The notes: a model not told the origin generated them from the letters alone. Counted from the first letter of the stretch, positions 1 to 13,080 are shown. The stretch: DNA of 64,000 nucleotides from Alphaproteobacteria bacterium (GCA_024743215.1 JANSWZ010000004.1:62001-126000), one strand, 5' to 3'. Translations and numbers: made by a program.

Positions 1-88
1 GCTTTTGAGATCAGGTGACAGGGATGCGGGCCAGGTACCGTATTTTAGATGCACGTTGGAGTTTACGTGCAGGTTTATTGGGGCTGAT

Positions 89-1111
89 ATGACGATGTTT
101 GATGTGAAGACGACCGCGCGGGATAAAACTGCCGGAAAGGCGTCCACCAGGACGGCACGTCAGACCACATTGAAAGACAGTATTGGTATTTCGGGCATCG
201 GTGTTCATTCCGGCAAACCATCCAGTATTGTTCTGCACCCCGCCAAGAGTGGCAGCGGAATTACATTCCTGCGCAAGGCTGACGGGAATGCCATCGACCA
301 ATTGATTCCTGCCCATGTAAACAATGTTGGCGACACACGCCTGTGCACTGTTCTGGGTAATCCCGAAGAATTATATGTTGCGACTGTTGAGCACCTTCTG
401 GCTGCGCTGCGCGGCATGAATGTTGACAATGTGCTTATCGAGATTGATGCCGCTGAAGTGCCCGTGATGGATGGCAGTTCCCGTCCGTTTGTCGAAGCCA
501 TTCGTGAAGTGGGAACAATCAGACAATCTGCGCCGCGGCGCTATATTCGTGTGTTGCGGGAAGTAAAAGCAGCCCACGGCAACGCACATGCTGTGTTGCG
601 CCCACATGATGGCACACGGTTTGACGTGGAAATCGACTTTGAATCAGAAGCGATTGGTCGCCAACGTTTTATCGCTGAATTGACGCCTGAAGTGTTCGCT
701 AAAGACATTTCCCGTGCCCGGACCTTCGGCTTTCTGGCCGAAGCAAAGCAGTTGCGTGCCATGGGTCTGGCTCAGGGGTCTTCCTTCGATAATTCGGTTG
801 TGATTGATGATGAAGATCGCGTGATGAACGAAGATGGTCTGCGCTATGAAGACGAGTTTGTCCGTCACAAGCTGCTGGATGCCATCGGCGATCTTGCTTT
901 GGCGGGTTCACAAATTCTTGGCGAGTACAAATCTATCTGCGGCGGCCACAAACTCAATGCGATGATTTTGGAAGCTCTTTTCGCAGATTCCAAGAACTGG
1001 TGCTATGAAGATGCAGCTCCCGTTGAAGATCAGCCTATGTACTCAACGCCTGTTGGAGCGCCTGTTGGTTTGGAAGCTGCCAGTCAACCGGTTGCTGCTG
1101 CGAAGGCGTAA
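89..1111 (+). CDS. lpxC: UDP-3-O-acyl-N-acetylglucosamine deacetylase
   Basis: Catalyses the committed step of lipid A synthesis, the zinc-dependent deacetylation of UDP-3-O-acyl-GlcNAc in the cytosol. The family zinc ligands are visible: His in VEHLLAAL (about residue 102) and the His/Asp pair of HKLLDAIGD (about 260 and 264); the catalytic-site His lies in GGHKLN (about 287). The frame stays open upstream to the window edge region, but homology to LpxC begins only near QTTLKDSIGISG, so I chose the ATG at 89; 95 is an alternative and neither has a strong ribosome site. At about 340 residues it is longer than the E. coli enzyme because of a short Ala/Pro/Val-rich C-terminal tail. In related genomes ftsZ lies upstream; that would be outside this window. 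Confidence 0.95.
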   Translation: MTMFDVKTTARDKTAGKASTRTARQTTLKDSIGISGIGVHSGKPSSIVLHPAKSGSGITFLRKADGNAIDQLIPAHVNNVGDTRLCTVLGNPEELYVATVEHLLAALRGMNVDNVLIEIDAAEVPVMDGSSRPFVEAIREVGTIRQSAPRRYIRVLREVKAAHGNAHAVLRPHDGTRFDVEIDFESEAIGRQRFIAELTPEVFAKDISRARTFGFLAEAKQLRAMGLAQGSSFDNSVVIDDEDRVMNEDGLRYEDEFVRHKLLDAIGDLALAGSQILGEYKSICGGHKLNAMILEALFADSKNWCYEDAAPVEDQPMYSTPVGAPVGLEAASQPVAAAKA

Positions 1112-1415
1112 ATTGGGGGCTGAATTTGGGGCCTAAATTAGGGCCTGAGTTCTGGACTTGAGAATGCGGATTAAGCCGGGCTTAAGCCCTTGTAACCTAT
1201 AGCTTACCGCACTTGGACACCGTTTCGCCATTCTTGCTTGTCAAAATGTGGTTCGGTTGCGGTGGATGAAACTGATCACACATGAAATCTGAATGCCTTA
1301 TTGAGGTGGTTTCATAGGAAGTTTTCCGGTATAAACCGCTGGTGAACAATTAAAGTCGCGCTTACAAAACAGTCTGATTATGGCCTTTAGCAATACATCT
1401 CCATTTGTGTCCGGT
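1112..1415. other. lpxC-bamD intergenic region
   Basis: No gene is seen here. Just after lpxC there is a short imperfect repetition of a GGGGCCTAAATT-like unit (about 1112-1150) and a small palindrome TTAAGC-CGG-GCTTAA at 1171-1185 that lacks a following T-run, so it is not a convincing terminator. The promoter of bamD is expected in this region but I cannot place it with confidence. Confidence 0.4.
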
Positions 1416-2261
1416 ATGAGTCGCAATTCTATGAACATGATTACGCGCCTATTTTTGGTGGCAGGGCTTGGCCTTGCAGTGGCTGCTTGTGCGTCCAAGG
1501 CGGACGATTACGATCAGCTTGCTTTTGAAGAGCCAGACCCCGCTGATGCCACCTATAATGAGGGTCTGTCTCTGCTGAACGCAGGCCGGATTGGTAAAGC
1601 TGCGGACAAGTTTCAGGAAGTCGATAAGGCCCACCCTTATTCAGACTGGGCACGCCGCTCACTCATTATGTCTGCTTATTCCAGTTATAAGTCAGGCGAC
1701 TACGATACAACGGTCACATCGGCCAGACGCTTTGTTTCACTGTATCCGACCAGCCCGGATGCGGCCTATGCGCAATATCTGATTGGCGAGAGTTACTTCC
1801 GACAAATCCCGGATATCACGCGTGACCAGGAAATGTCGGCGCGCGCGCTCAGGGCCATGGATCGGGTGGTCAAGAATTATCCCGAAAGCGAATATGCTGA
1901 TGATGCCCGCCGCAAGACTCAGGTCGCGCGGGATCAGATCGCCGGTCAGGAAATGATGGTCGGTCGGTATTATCTGGAACGAAAGAATTTTGCAGGCGCC
2001 CTGAATCGATTCAAAACGGTCGTTAACAAATATCAGACCACACGCCATATCGAAGAAGCGCTGATGCGCTTGGTCGAAACCTATATGGCCATGGGCATTG
2101 TAAGCGAAGCGCAGACTGCGGCAGCCGTTCTTGGCCATAACTACCCTGACAGTGAATGGTATAAAGATGCCTACGCTTTGCTGGATACTGGTGGTTACAG
2201 ACCAGAGCGCAACGCTGGCTCCTGGATTTCTCGGGCATTTGGTGCTGTTATTCCCGGATAG
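1416..2261 (+). CDS. bamD: outer membrane assembly lipoprotein BamD
   Basis: Lipoprotein subunit of the BAM complex that folds beta-barrel proteins into the outer membrane. A signal peptide ends in a lipobox (LAVAAC, lipidated Cys about residue 25), followed by tetratricopeptide-like helices typical of BamD/ComL (for example the segments around YNEGLSLLNAGRIGKAADKFQ and YYLERKNFAGALNRFK). About 281 residues, normal for the family. Start sites at 1380, 1416 and 1431 are in frame; 1416 gives a compact signal peptide, but no strong ribosome site decides. It sits between lpxC and recN, a gene order common in rhizobia. Confidence 0.92.
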   Translation: MSRNSMNMITRLFLVAGLGLAVAACASKADDYDQLAFEEPDPADATYNEGLSLLNAGRIGKAADKFQEVDKAHPYSDWARRSLIMSAYSSYKSGDYDTTVTSARRFVSLYPTSPDAAYAQYLIGESYFRQIPDITRDQEMSARALRAMDRVVKNYPESEYADDARRKTQVARDQIAGQEMMVGRYYLERKNFAGALNRFKTVVNKYQTTRHIEEALMRLVETYMAMGIVSEAQTAAAVLGHNYPDSEWYKDAYALLDTGGYRPERNAGSWISRAFGAVIPG

Positions 2262-2311
2262 GGATGTCGCCTGCTATGAAGCCTGATGGAGCCTGGGGGA
2301 GCCGACCGTAA

Positions 2312-6141
<3,830 letters not shown>

Positions 6142-6252
6142 CGAGCATCTGATTCATTCGATTCAATGATGACAGCCTTCAACACTATGCGTGTGTGTTT
6201 GAACCCGTATGGCAGTATAAGACAGTCTTGCTGACTTACTTAAGAGGTGTGC

Positions 6253-7008
6253 ATGTCGGTCGAAACACCGCTGATCAACGAACGGCGAGAGTTGAAAGAC
6301 GGTGTGAAGGCATCGCTCCCCATTGTTGCTGCCGCCAGTCCCTTCGGGGCTGTTTACGGTGCAGCGGCGATTGCCAGTGACATGAGTTTTTTTGAAACCG
6401 TTTTTATGAGCGGCACTGTCTTTGCCGGTGCCAGTCAAATGGTTGCAGTTGATCTGCTGGCCACACCCTTGCCATTCTGGACAATTGTTCTGTCGGTATT
6501 CGCAGTCAATTTCAGGCACATTCTCTACAGCGCTTCGCTGGGTCGCAAAATGCATCGTTTTGGGCCATTTCAAAAAGCACTGGCATTTATGCTCTTGATT
6601 GATCCGCAATGGGCGATTTGCGAAAAACGAACCATGTCACGGCCACTCACCACCGGGTTCTACTTTGGCCTCGCCATGCCTCTTTGGATTGTGTGGTTGT
6701 TGTCCAGCGCCATTGGCGCCGCTTTTGGAAAGCTGGTCACCAACCCAGAAGCAATTGCGTTTGATTTCATCCTGCCGCTCTATTTCATCGCTTTGCTAAT
6801 GGGGTTTCGGGAACGATATGGCTGGCTCCCTGTGGTTCTTGTTTCCGGCAGTGCAGCACTGATGGCTTTCTGGATGATAGGCCCACCCTGGCATGTCGCC
6901 TGCGGCGCCTTTGCCGGTATTCTGTATGCCGCATGGCGCGGCAAGCCAAAGGACTTGATGGCGTTGTCACCAAACGCAAATCAATCCGGGGAGGGTGCCA
7001 ATGTCTGA
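6253..7008 (+). CDS. azlC: AzlC family branched-chain amino acid permease
   Basis: Large subunit of an AzlCD-type exporter. The N-terminus contains the family stretch LPIVAAASPFGAVYG and the rest is made of hydrophobic membrane helices. I chose ATG 6253 because AAGAGG at 6242-6247 precedes it; a GTG at 6247 is in frame. 251 residues. Its 3' end overlaps azlD by 8 bases, so the two are translated together. The transported substrate is inferred from the family only. Confidence 0.9.
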   Translation: MSVETPLINERRELKDGVKASLPIVAAASPFGAVYGAAAIASDMSFFETVFMSGTVFAGASQMVAVDLLATPLPFWTIVLSVFAVNFRHILYSASLGRKMHRFGPFQKALAFMLLIDPQWAICEKRTMSRPLTTGFYFGLAMPLWIVWLLSSAIGAAFGKLVTNPEAIAFDFILPLYFIALLMGFRERYGWLPVVLVSGSAALMAFWMIGPPWHVACGAFAGILYAAWRGKPKDLMALSPNANQSGEGANV

Positions 7009-7294
7009 CATGATCTGGCTGATCCTCACCTTGGCAGTACTAACTTATGCCACCCGATTTGGTGGGCATGTGATCCTGTCGCGATTCAAGCGGATCAACC
7101 CACGGCTTGAAGCGGCTCTCGATGCCGTCCCGGCAGCTGTCATTACGGCACTTGTGGTCCCTGCTGCGTTCACGACTGGCATCCCCGAATTCATTGGGGC
7201 CGCAATGGCAGTCGCTTTGAGCTTCCGGCTCTCAATGCTGAGTGTTTTGGTATTGTCCACTGCCACTGTGGCCGCTTTGCGCTATTTGCTGTGA
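7001..7294 (+). CDS. azlD: AzlD family branched-chain amino acid transport protein
   Basis: Small membrane partner of AzlC. 97 residues with about four hydrophobic helices and the family segment TYATRFGGHVILSR near the N-terminus. ATG 7001 is preceded by GGAGG at 6989-6993. It overlaps azlC by 8 bases, and its end overlaps the convergent aminopeptidase gene by 13 bases. Confidence 0.9.
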   Translation: MSDMIWLILTLAVLTYATRFGGHVILSRFKRINPRLEAALDAVPAAVITALVVPAAFTTGIPEFIGAAMAVALSFRLSMLSVLVLSTATVAALRYLL

Positions 7295-9144
7295 GATTTA
7301 CGCATCATTGGTGATGTCGCCCGTGACAGCCAGGCTGTCTCTTCCGGTGTCAGCAGATCGGTGTGAACCAGCTTTTCAAAAACTTCGTGATGGTACTCAT
7401 TGAGCCACGCTAGTTCTTCGTCACTGAGACCATCAGCCTCAACACTGCGCAGATCAAAAGGGCAGAATGTGATGGTCTCAAACCCCATCATTGGCATGTC
7501 GCCATCCTCGATTGGCTGCGGTTCTTCAACAATGACAAGGTTTTCCAGCCGAATGCCAAAATGTCCGGGTTTGTAGTAGCCCGGCTCATTCGACAGGATC
7601 ATACCCGGTTCAAGCGGCACATGGCCGGTTTTGGCAATTCTTGCTGGCCCCTCATGCACATTCAGATAGGCGCCAACTCCATGGCCGGTCCCATGGCCGA
7701 AATCACAGCCCGATTGCCAAAGCGGCAACCGCGCAAGTGTATCCAATTGCGCACCACTGGTGCCCGATGGAAAACGTGCCATGGAAATAGCTATGTGGCC
7801 ACGCAAGACCTGCGTGAAGCGCTGCTTGCGTTCCGCATCGACAGAGCCGATGACGATTGTTCGTGTGATATCGGTAGTGCCATCCTGATATTGCCCACCT
7901 GAATCAACCAGATAGAGAGATTTATCCTCAATGACCGCGTTGTGATGTTCCATCACGCGGTAATGCGGTAACGCCGCGTTACTACCGGCTGCTGAAATCG
8001 TATCAAACGAAATCTCCTGCAGCTGTGAGTTATCAGCCAGCGCTGTTTCGCGCCTGATATCTTCAAGTTGGCGGGCAGCATCAATTTCCGTCAGACTTCC
8101 CGCCGGTTGCTGATCAAGCCAGCACAAAAACTTCACCATGGCCGCGCCGTCACGCAAATGCGCCCGGCGCATGCCATCCAGTTCAATGGAGTTCTTTGTG
8201 GCTTTCATTGCCACCACTGGGTCTTTACCTTCCACCAGTGTTGCACCGCCCTTTTCAAGGACTATGCGCATAGCATCTGCACAACTGTCTGGATCAACCA
8301 AAATGGATGGGTTGGCGTTGGAAATACGCTCCATGGATGCGCCAAAATCCGATATTTCTTCAATCTCGGCTATCTCAGACAGCGCAACACGCACTGTATT
8401 TGAAAGCTTTTCTCCATCGACCCAAAGAATCGGACTGTCATTTTTTCGCAACAGCGCAAATGCAAGGGCAACCGGGTTGTGAACCACATCACTACCGCGA
8501 AGATTGAAGGTCCAGGCAATTGAATCCGTCAAGGTGACCAGAGCCGCATCGGCGTTCATTTCATCCAGGTGGTCTGAGACGCGCTGTAGCTTGGCGGGCG
8601 CGCTCTCGCCTGCAAATCCAATATCCTGTAAAACGATGCGCCCCTTGGCAGGGGCAGGCCGGCCATCCTCTTCCCAGATTTGATCAACCAGATCGACAGG
8701 GCATGAAACCAGTTCTGCACCGGCTGTTTTGCAGGTTTTTCTGAAGTTACGGACCTGTGAGACAGTCAGATAAAAGGGGTGATACCCCACACGATGACCC
8801 GGTTTAAGATTGCTCTTCAGCCATTTGGTTGGACCTGACATCACAACATCAACGGTTGAAAAAGTGTCAGGGTCAATCTGTTGAGAGGCCTGTTCTGTAT
8901 AACGCCCGTCAATGAACAGATATCCCCGGTCAGCCAGGGCAATGGCCCATCCGGCAGAACCGGTGAACCCGGTCAGATAGGAAAGCCGCTCCTGATCAGC
9001 TGGCAGGTACTCGCTTTGATGTGCATCTGCATGAGAGATGATGTAGCCATCAAGACCATTGCCTTTCAGAGCTTTTGCAAAGCGCGCAAATCTCTCTCCA
9101 AGCAGGTTTTTTCCAACCGGTGGCTGAGCAAAAGACTGAAACAT
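7282..9144 (-). CDS. pepP: aminopeptidase P family protein (Xaa-Pro aminopeptidase, M24B)
   Basis: Cytosolic metallopeptidase that removes an N-terminal residue preceding proline. The protein has two creatinase-like N-terminal domains followed by the pita-bread M24 domain, where the metal-site motifs are seen: VDSGGQYQDGTTDITRT (two Asp), GHGTGHGVGAYLNVHEGP (His) and LSNEPGYYKPGHFGIRLENL (Glu). 620 residues, the long form usual in alphaproteobacteria. It stands alone, convergent with azlD and divergent from the DUF1127-like gene. The symbol is approximate, since E. coli PepP is a shorter relative. Confidence 0.92.
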   Translation of the reverse strand: MFQSFAQPPVGKNLLGERFARFAKALKGNGLDGYIISHADAHQSEYLPADQERLSYLTGFTGSAGWAIALADRGYLFIDGRYTEQASQQIDPDTFSTVDVVMSGPTKWLKSNLKPGHRVGYHPFYLTVSQVRNFRKTCKTAGAELVSCPVDLVDQIWEEDGRPAPAKGRIVLQDIGFAGESAPAKLQRVSDHLDEMNADAALVTLTDSIAWTFNLRGSDVVHNPVALAFALLRKNDSPILWVDGEKLSNTVRVALSEIAEIEEISDFGASMERISNANPSILVDPDSCADAMRIVLEKGGATLVEGKDPVVAMKATKNSIELDGMRRAHLRDGAAMVKFLCWLDQQPAGSLTEIDAARQLEDIRRETALADNSQLQEISFDTISAAGSNAALPHYRVMEHHNAVIEDKSLYLVDSGGQYQDGTTDITRTIVIGSVDAERKQRFTQVLRGHIAISMARFPSGTSGAQLDTLARLPLWQSGCDFGHGTGHGVGAYLNVHEGPARIAKTGHVPLEPGMILSNEPGYYKPGHFGIRLENLVIVEEPQPIEDGDMPMMGFETITFCPFDLRSVEADGLSDEELAWLNEYHHEVFEKLVHTDLLTPEETAWLSRATSPMMRKSHSK

Positions 9145-9200
9145 AAAGATCTCCTTTTATGCGCGTATGACGCGCCATCGGTCGAATGTCAAAACAGACA

Positions 9201-9267
9201 GCAATGCTGCATTGCAAGGTGAATTGTTCGCATATGCAAAAAACGCAATGCTGACATGCAGCATTGT
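9201..9267. promoter_or_regulatory. paired palindromes between pepP and the DUF1127-like gene
   Basis: Two related inverted repeats occur in this divergent promoter region: a near-palindrome GCAATGCTGCATTGC at 9201-9215 and CAATGCTG-ACATG-CAGCATTG at 9246-9266 (perfect 8-base arms). Their centres are about 48 bases apart. The shared GCAATGCTG core suggests a binding site for a dimeric regulator, but the regulator is unknown. Confidence 0.45.
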
Positions 9268-9308
9268 CCCTTTTCTTATGCGCTGTGATCCCTAAATTCT
9301 ACAACATC

Positions 9309-9385
9309 AGAGCGGCGCACTTTAGTCCCTCCCAGATGTTGAACGCGATCTCCTCCCACGCTGACAACGCAAAGTGTGCCGCTCT
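9309..9385 (+). ncRNA. structured leader or small RNA with CCUCCC loop motifs
   Basis: Two 15-base arms, AGAGCGGCGCACTTT (9309-9323) and AAAGTGTGCCGCTCT (9371-9385), pair along their whole length with one G-U. The 47-base loop contains CCCTCCC and CTCCTCCC, which resemble the anti-Shine-Dalgarno CCUCCUCCC motif of alphaproteobacterial CcsR (cuckoo) and alpha-r14 small RNAs. The hairpin ends 31 bases upstream of a DUF1127-like gene; in Rhodobacter, CcsR RNAs are co-transcribed with the DUF1127 gene ccaF1, although there they lie downstream of it. It could be a processed small RNA or a regulatory 5' leader. No expression evidence is available. Confidence 0.5.
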
Positions 9386-9416
9386 AATCCAATTTTTAAA
9401 GCTAAGGACAAAGATC

Positions 9417-9635
9417 ATGGCTACAACTGCCTCTTTTACAAACGTCCCCGCTCGTGCTGCCGGTTCGAACTCCGTATTTCGTCGCGCGATGGATCGCATG
9501 GTATCTGCACGGGAACGTCAGGTATCCCGCTATGTAAACGGTTACCTTTTGACACTTGACGACCAGACACTGGCTGAAAACGGTTTTAACCGCAAATCGC
9601 TTGAAAAAGCAGGTTCTGCCATTTACCCGTTCTAA
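9417..9635 (+). CDS. small DUF1127-like protein
   Basis: A 72-residue protein with a basic, Ala/Ser-rich N-terminus and a C-terminal helix pair, RQVSRYVNGYLLTLDDQTLAENGFNRKSLEK, resembling DUF1127/YjiS proteins. Some DUF1127 proteins in Rhodobacter and Agrobacterium act in RNA turnover and in phosphate or stress responses; whether this one does is inference. ATG 9417 is chosen because AAGGA lies at 9404-9408; longer upstream in-frame starts would run through the leader hairpin. A strong terminator follows. Confidence 0.75.
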   Translation: MATTASFTNVPARAAGSNSVFRRAMDRMVSARERQVSRYVNGYLLTLDDQTLAENGFNRKSLEKAGSAIYPF

Positions 9636-9660
9636 GTCAGTTACTTAGACTGTATTTTAA

Positions 9661-9694
9661 AACACCGGATGGTTTTACCATCCGGTGTTTTTTT
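9661..9694 (+). terminator. rho-independent terminator after the DUF1127-like gene
   Basis: A perfect 12-base stem, AACACCGGATGG (9661-9672) with CCATCCGGTGTT (9678-9689), a 5-base loop and a following run of seven T. It separates the small gene from the convergent prmA. Confidence 0.92.
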
Positions 9695-9730
9695 GTCTGA
9701 AGCATGGTTTCAGATGAGCGAGACAGGACT

Positions 9731-10621
9731 CTAAAGCACTGCGCAGAAGGTGAGCGTCGTCCAGCCCTCGCGAGAAGCGCGCCGCTGCAATGCCAGGCCA
9801 TGTGCCACATAGGCGGCAACTACACGGTTTGCTTGTGCGTCCAGAATTCCGGACAGAATCAGCGTTCCTCCCGCAGCCAATTGCCCGCCAATTTCTCCCG
9901 CCATTGTCATCAATGGTCCTGCAAGAATATTGGCAACAATGAGATCAAATGGTGCGTTTACGCGGATTGCTGCGTGATGCATCCCGTTTGCTTCAACTAC
10001 ATGAATCCGGTTTGCTACCTGATTCAATTGGGCATTTTCACGAGCAACATCCACCGAAACCACATCAATATCGCTGGCAAGCACAGGTTGGTGACAGGCC
10101 TTGGCAATTGCGATGGCCAGAAGGCCTGTTCCCGTACCCATGTCGAAAATTCGTTCAAAGGATTTGCGCCGAAGAACATATTCCAGTGCCTCAAGACAGC
10201 CGGCTGTTGTGCCATGATGGCCGGTACCAAACGCTTGCCCGGCCTCAATCTCAACGCCGACAGCACCCGCGGGAAGCAGAGCCTTGTCATGAGCGCCGTG
10301 AACAAAAAACCGCCCGGCAGCAACCGGTCGCAAGCCTTCAAGGCTCATGGCCACCCAATCCTCATCGCCAACGTCTTCATGGGTTATTTCCAGGCCTGAC
10401 ATATCAGCGGTGAGCAGCCCTTCGATTCGGTTCAGAACCTCTGTCAATTCTTCGTTGGGAACATAAAGGTCGATGGTCCATTCCAACGAATCAGGATTGT
10501 CAGGGTCGGCCTCGAAATGCGAGATGGCATGGCCATCCTCTTCAAATTCAGCTTCAAGCAATGAGAAGAGTGTGCTGGCTTGCGGAGTATTCAGACGCAG
10601 CATAATTCGGGATTGGCTCAT
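9731..10621 (-). CDS. prmA: ribosomal protein L11 methyltransferase
   Basis: SAM-dependent enzyme that methylates ribosomal protein L11. The SAM-binding glycine motif FDMGTGTGLLAIAIAKA and the post-motif VANILAGPL are clear. 296 residues, normal length. It starts 2 bases after the uvrD stop, so the two are co-transcribed. Confidence 0.92.
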   Translation of the reverse strand: MSQSRIMLRLNTPQASTLFSLLEAEFEEDGHAISHFEADPDNPDSLEWTIDLYVPNEELTEVLNRIEGLLTADMSGLEITHEDVGDEDWVAMSLEGLRPVAAGRFFVHGAHDKALLPAGAVGVEIEAGQAFGTGHHGTTAGCLEALEYVLRRKSFERIFDMGTGTGLLAIAIAKACHQPVLASDIDVVSVDVARENAQLNQVANRIHVVEANGMHHAAIRVNAPFDLIVANILAGPLMTMAGEIGGQLAAGGTLILSGILDAQANRVVAAYVAHGLALQRRASREGWTTLTFCAVL

Positions 10622-10623
10622 GA

Positions 10624-12993
10624 TCAGTGGGTTTCCAGAAAACTGTCGACGACTTTTTTGCGTCCGGCCTTGTCAAAATCCACTGTGAGTTTGTTGCCGT
10701 CGATCTGAGCCACCAGCCCATAGCCAAATTTCATGTGGAACACGCGTTCGCCAAGTGCAAAATTTGATGATGCAGCGGAACCGCTTTTGGCCACCAACTC
10801 ACCTTCAATTGTGCGCGGGCCACCGCTATTGCGTTTAGTACCTTCGTTCTTGCTGTGCTGTTGTGCACGCTGCCAGCCGGGGGTGGAATAAGTGTTGCGG
10901 AACGTATCCTGTGTGTCGAACCGGCTGGCGCCATAGGCGCCACCGCCGGACGATCCATAACCGCCATAGCTGCTGTTGCCTTCATTGATTTCGGCATGTG
11001 TTTCCGGCAGTTCATCCAGAAACCGCGATGGAATAGAGGATTGCCAGGTGCCGTGAATGCGTCGGTTTGAGACAAACCAGATTTTTGCTGCTTTCTTGGC
11101 GCGAGTCAGGCCTACATAGGCCAGCCGTCGTTCTTCCTCCAGTCCGGAGCGACCGGATTCATCCAGTGCCCGCTGGTGGGGGAACAGACCTTCTTCCCAT
11201 CCGGGCAGATAGACTGTATCGAATTCCAGGCCCTTTGCAGAGTGCAGTGTCATGATGCTGACGGCGTCATAGTCTTCCTGCGTATCTACATCCATTACCA
11301 GAGCGATATGCTCCAGAAAGCCGCCCATGCTTTCAAATTCTTCCATCGAGCGGATCAGCTCTTTCAGGTTTTCCAGACGTCCGGGCGCATCTGCTGACCG
11401 GTCATTCTGCCACATCTCGGTGTAGCCGCTTTCATCCAGAATGATTTCAGCAATTTCCGTATGGGGTAGATTGTCAGCCTGTTCGCGCCAGCGCGACAGG
11501 CTGTTGACCAGATCAGACAAGGCCTTGCGAGGTTTGGGCTTTAACTCTTCGGTCTGGCACAGCTCATGTGCTGCCTGTATCAGCGGAATGGACCGTGCAC
11601 GCGCAAATGCATGCAGCAAATTGAGTGTTGCATCACCAAGGCCGCGACGCGGAGTATTGACGATCCGCTCAAAGGCCAGATCATCAGCCGGTTGCAGCAT
11701 GGCGCGGAAATAGGCCAGTGCATCGCGAATTTCCATGCGTTCATAAAAACGCGGGCCGCCAATCACGCGATAATTCAGTCCCAACGTGACAAAACGATCT
11801 TCAAATGAGCGCATCTGGAACGATGCACGTACCAGTATCGCCATGTCGTTCAGCGCGTGACCACCGCGTTGCAACTGCTCAATATCTTCGCCAATGGCCC
11901 GGGCTTCTTCTTCTGAATCCCATACACTGGAGATGATAACCGGATTTCCCATTTCGGCGGTATCTGTGAACAGGGTTTTCCCAAGCCGGTCTTCATTGTT
12001 TTCAATCAGGCCGGCAGCTGCACCCAGAATATGACCGGTCGAGCGGTAATTACGCTCCAGTCGAATGACTTTGGCACCCGGAAAATCTTTCTCAAAACGC
12101 AGAATGTTGTCCACTTCGGCGCCGCGCCAGCCATAAATGGACTGATCATCGTCACCCACACAGCAGATATTGCTGTTGCCCTGTGCCAAAAGACGTAGCC
12201 ACATATATTGGGCCACATTGGTATCCTGATACTCGTCCACCAGAATGTATTTGAAACGGCCGTGATACTCTTTCAGCACGTCCGGATTCTTACGAAACAA
12301 GTTGAGGCATTCCAGCAGCAAATCGCCAAAATCAACGGCATTCAAAGCTTTCAGGCGGTCTTGATAGGCCTGATACAGTTCGCCTCCTTTGCCATTGGCA
12401 AAGCTGCCCATGTCTCCTTTGGGCACCTGATCTGCGGACCAGCCGCGGTTTTTCCAGCTATCAATGATGTTGGCCAACTGGCGCGCAGGCCAGCGCTTCT
12501 CGTCAATGTTTTCTGCCTTGATGATCTGTTTCATCAGGCGAATCTGGTCATCTGTGTCGAGGATTGTGAAATTTGATTTCAGCCCGACCAGCTCTGCATG
12601 TCTGCGCAGCAATTTGACGCCGATAGAATGAAAGGTACCAAGCCACGGCATGCCTTCGACCGCGCCTCCAATCAGCCGCCCGATCCGTTCTTTCATTTCC
12701 CGTGCAGCTTTGTTGGTAAAGGTGACAGACAATATCTGCCCCGGATGTGCGCTTCCTGTTGCCAGAATGTGGCCGATGCGCGTTGTCAGAACCCGTGTCT
12801 TGCCGGTTCCGGCACCAGCCAGCACCAGCAGCGGCCCGTCAATGCTCTCCACAGCATCGCGCTGTTCTGCATTCATGCCGTCCATATAGGGTGCAACTGG
12901 ACGCGCCGCGGCCGCCTGTTTGCTGGCGCGCGCCGCCAGACCACCTGCCTTGGGTGTGTGTGGCGTAACAGAAGGATTGGGACGTGTGGCCAT
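10624..12993 (-). CDS. uvrD: UvrD/PcrA-type DNA helicase (helicase II)
   Basis: Superfamily 1A 3'-5' helicase for nucleotide excision and mismatch repair. Helicase motifs run in order: Walker A LAGAGTGKTR near residue 60, motif II VDEYQDTN, QSIYGWRGA, RLERNYRST, and near the C-terminus TLHSAKGLEFDTVYLPGWEEGLFPH and YVGLTRAKK. The C-terminal 60 residues (GERVFHMKFGYGLVAQIDGNK) match the UvrD/PcrA Tudor-like tail. 789 residues with a basic Ala-rich N-terminal extension of about 35 residues. Operon with prmA. Confidence 0.94.
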   Translation of the reverse strand: MATRPNPSVTPHTPKAGGLAARASKQAAAARPVAPYMDGMNAEQRDAVESIDGPLLVLAGAGTGKTRVLTTRIGHILATGSAHPGQILSVTFTNKAAREMKERIGRLIGGAVEGMPWLGTFHSIGVKLLRRHAELVGLKSNFTILDTDDQIRLMKQIIKAENIDEKRWPARQLANIIDSWKNRGWSADQVPKGDMGSFANGKGGELYQAYQDRLKALNAVDFGDLLLECLNLFRKNPDVLKEYHGRFKYILVDEYQDTNVAQYMWLRLLAQGNSNICCVGDDDQSIYGWRGAEVDNILRFEKDFPGAKVIRLERNYRSTGHILGAAAGLIENNEDRLGKTLFTDTAEMGNPVIISSVWDSEEEARAIGEDIEQLQRGGHALNDMAILVRASFQMRSFEDRFVTLGLNYRVIGGPRFYERMEIRDALAYFRAMLQPADDLAFERIVNTPRRGLGDATLNLLHAFARARSIPLIQAAHELCQTEELKPKPRKALSDLVNSLSRWREQADNLPHTEIAEIILDESGYTEMWQNDRSADAPGRLENLKELIRSMEEFESMGGFLEHIALVMDVDTQEDYDAVSIMTLHSAKGLEFDTVYLPGWEEGLFPHQRALDESGRSGLEEERRLAYVGLTRAKKAAKIWFVSNRRIHGTWQSSIPSRFLDELPETHAEINEGNSSYGGYGSSGGGAYGASRFDTQDTFRNTYSTPGWQRAQQHSKNEGTKRNSGGPRTIEGELVAKSGSAASSNFALGERVFHMKFGYGLVAQIDGNKLTVDFDKAGRKKVVDSFLETH

Positions 12994-13080
12994 GATGGAT
13001 GAATTGATTCGCTGTGTTGTTATTCAATGAAGATAGGACAGCTAAAGCGCGAACCCAATTAATTCTGTTCTATTGTTGTT

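Noticed and set aside
1171-1185. TTAAGC-CGG-GCTTAA as lpxC terminator
   Set aside because: Only 6-base arms and no T-run, so termination is not supported.
9704-10399. 231-codon plus-strand frame opposite prmA
   Set aside because: Antisense to prmA, Cys/His/Gln-rich, without start-site support.
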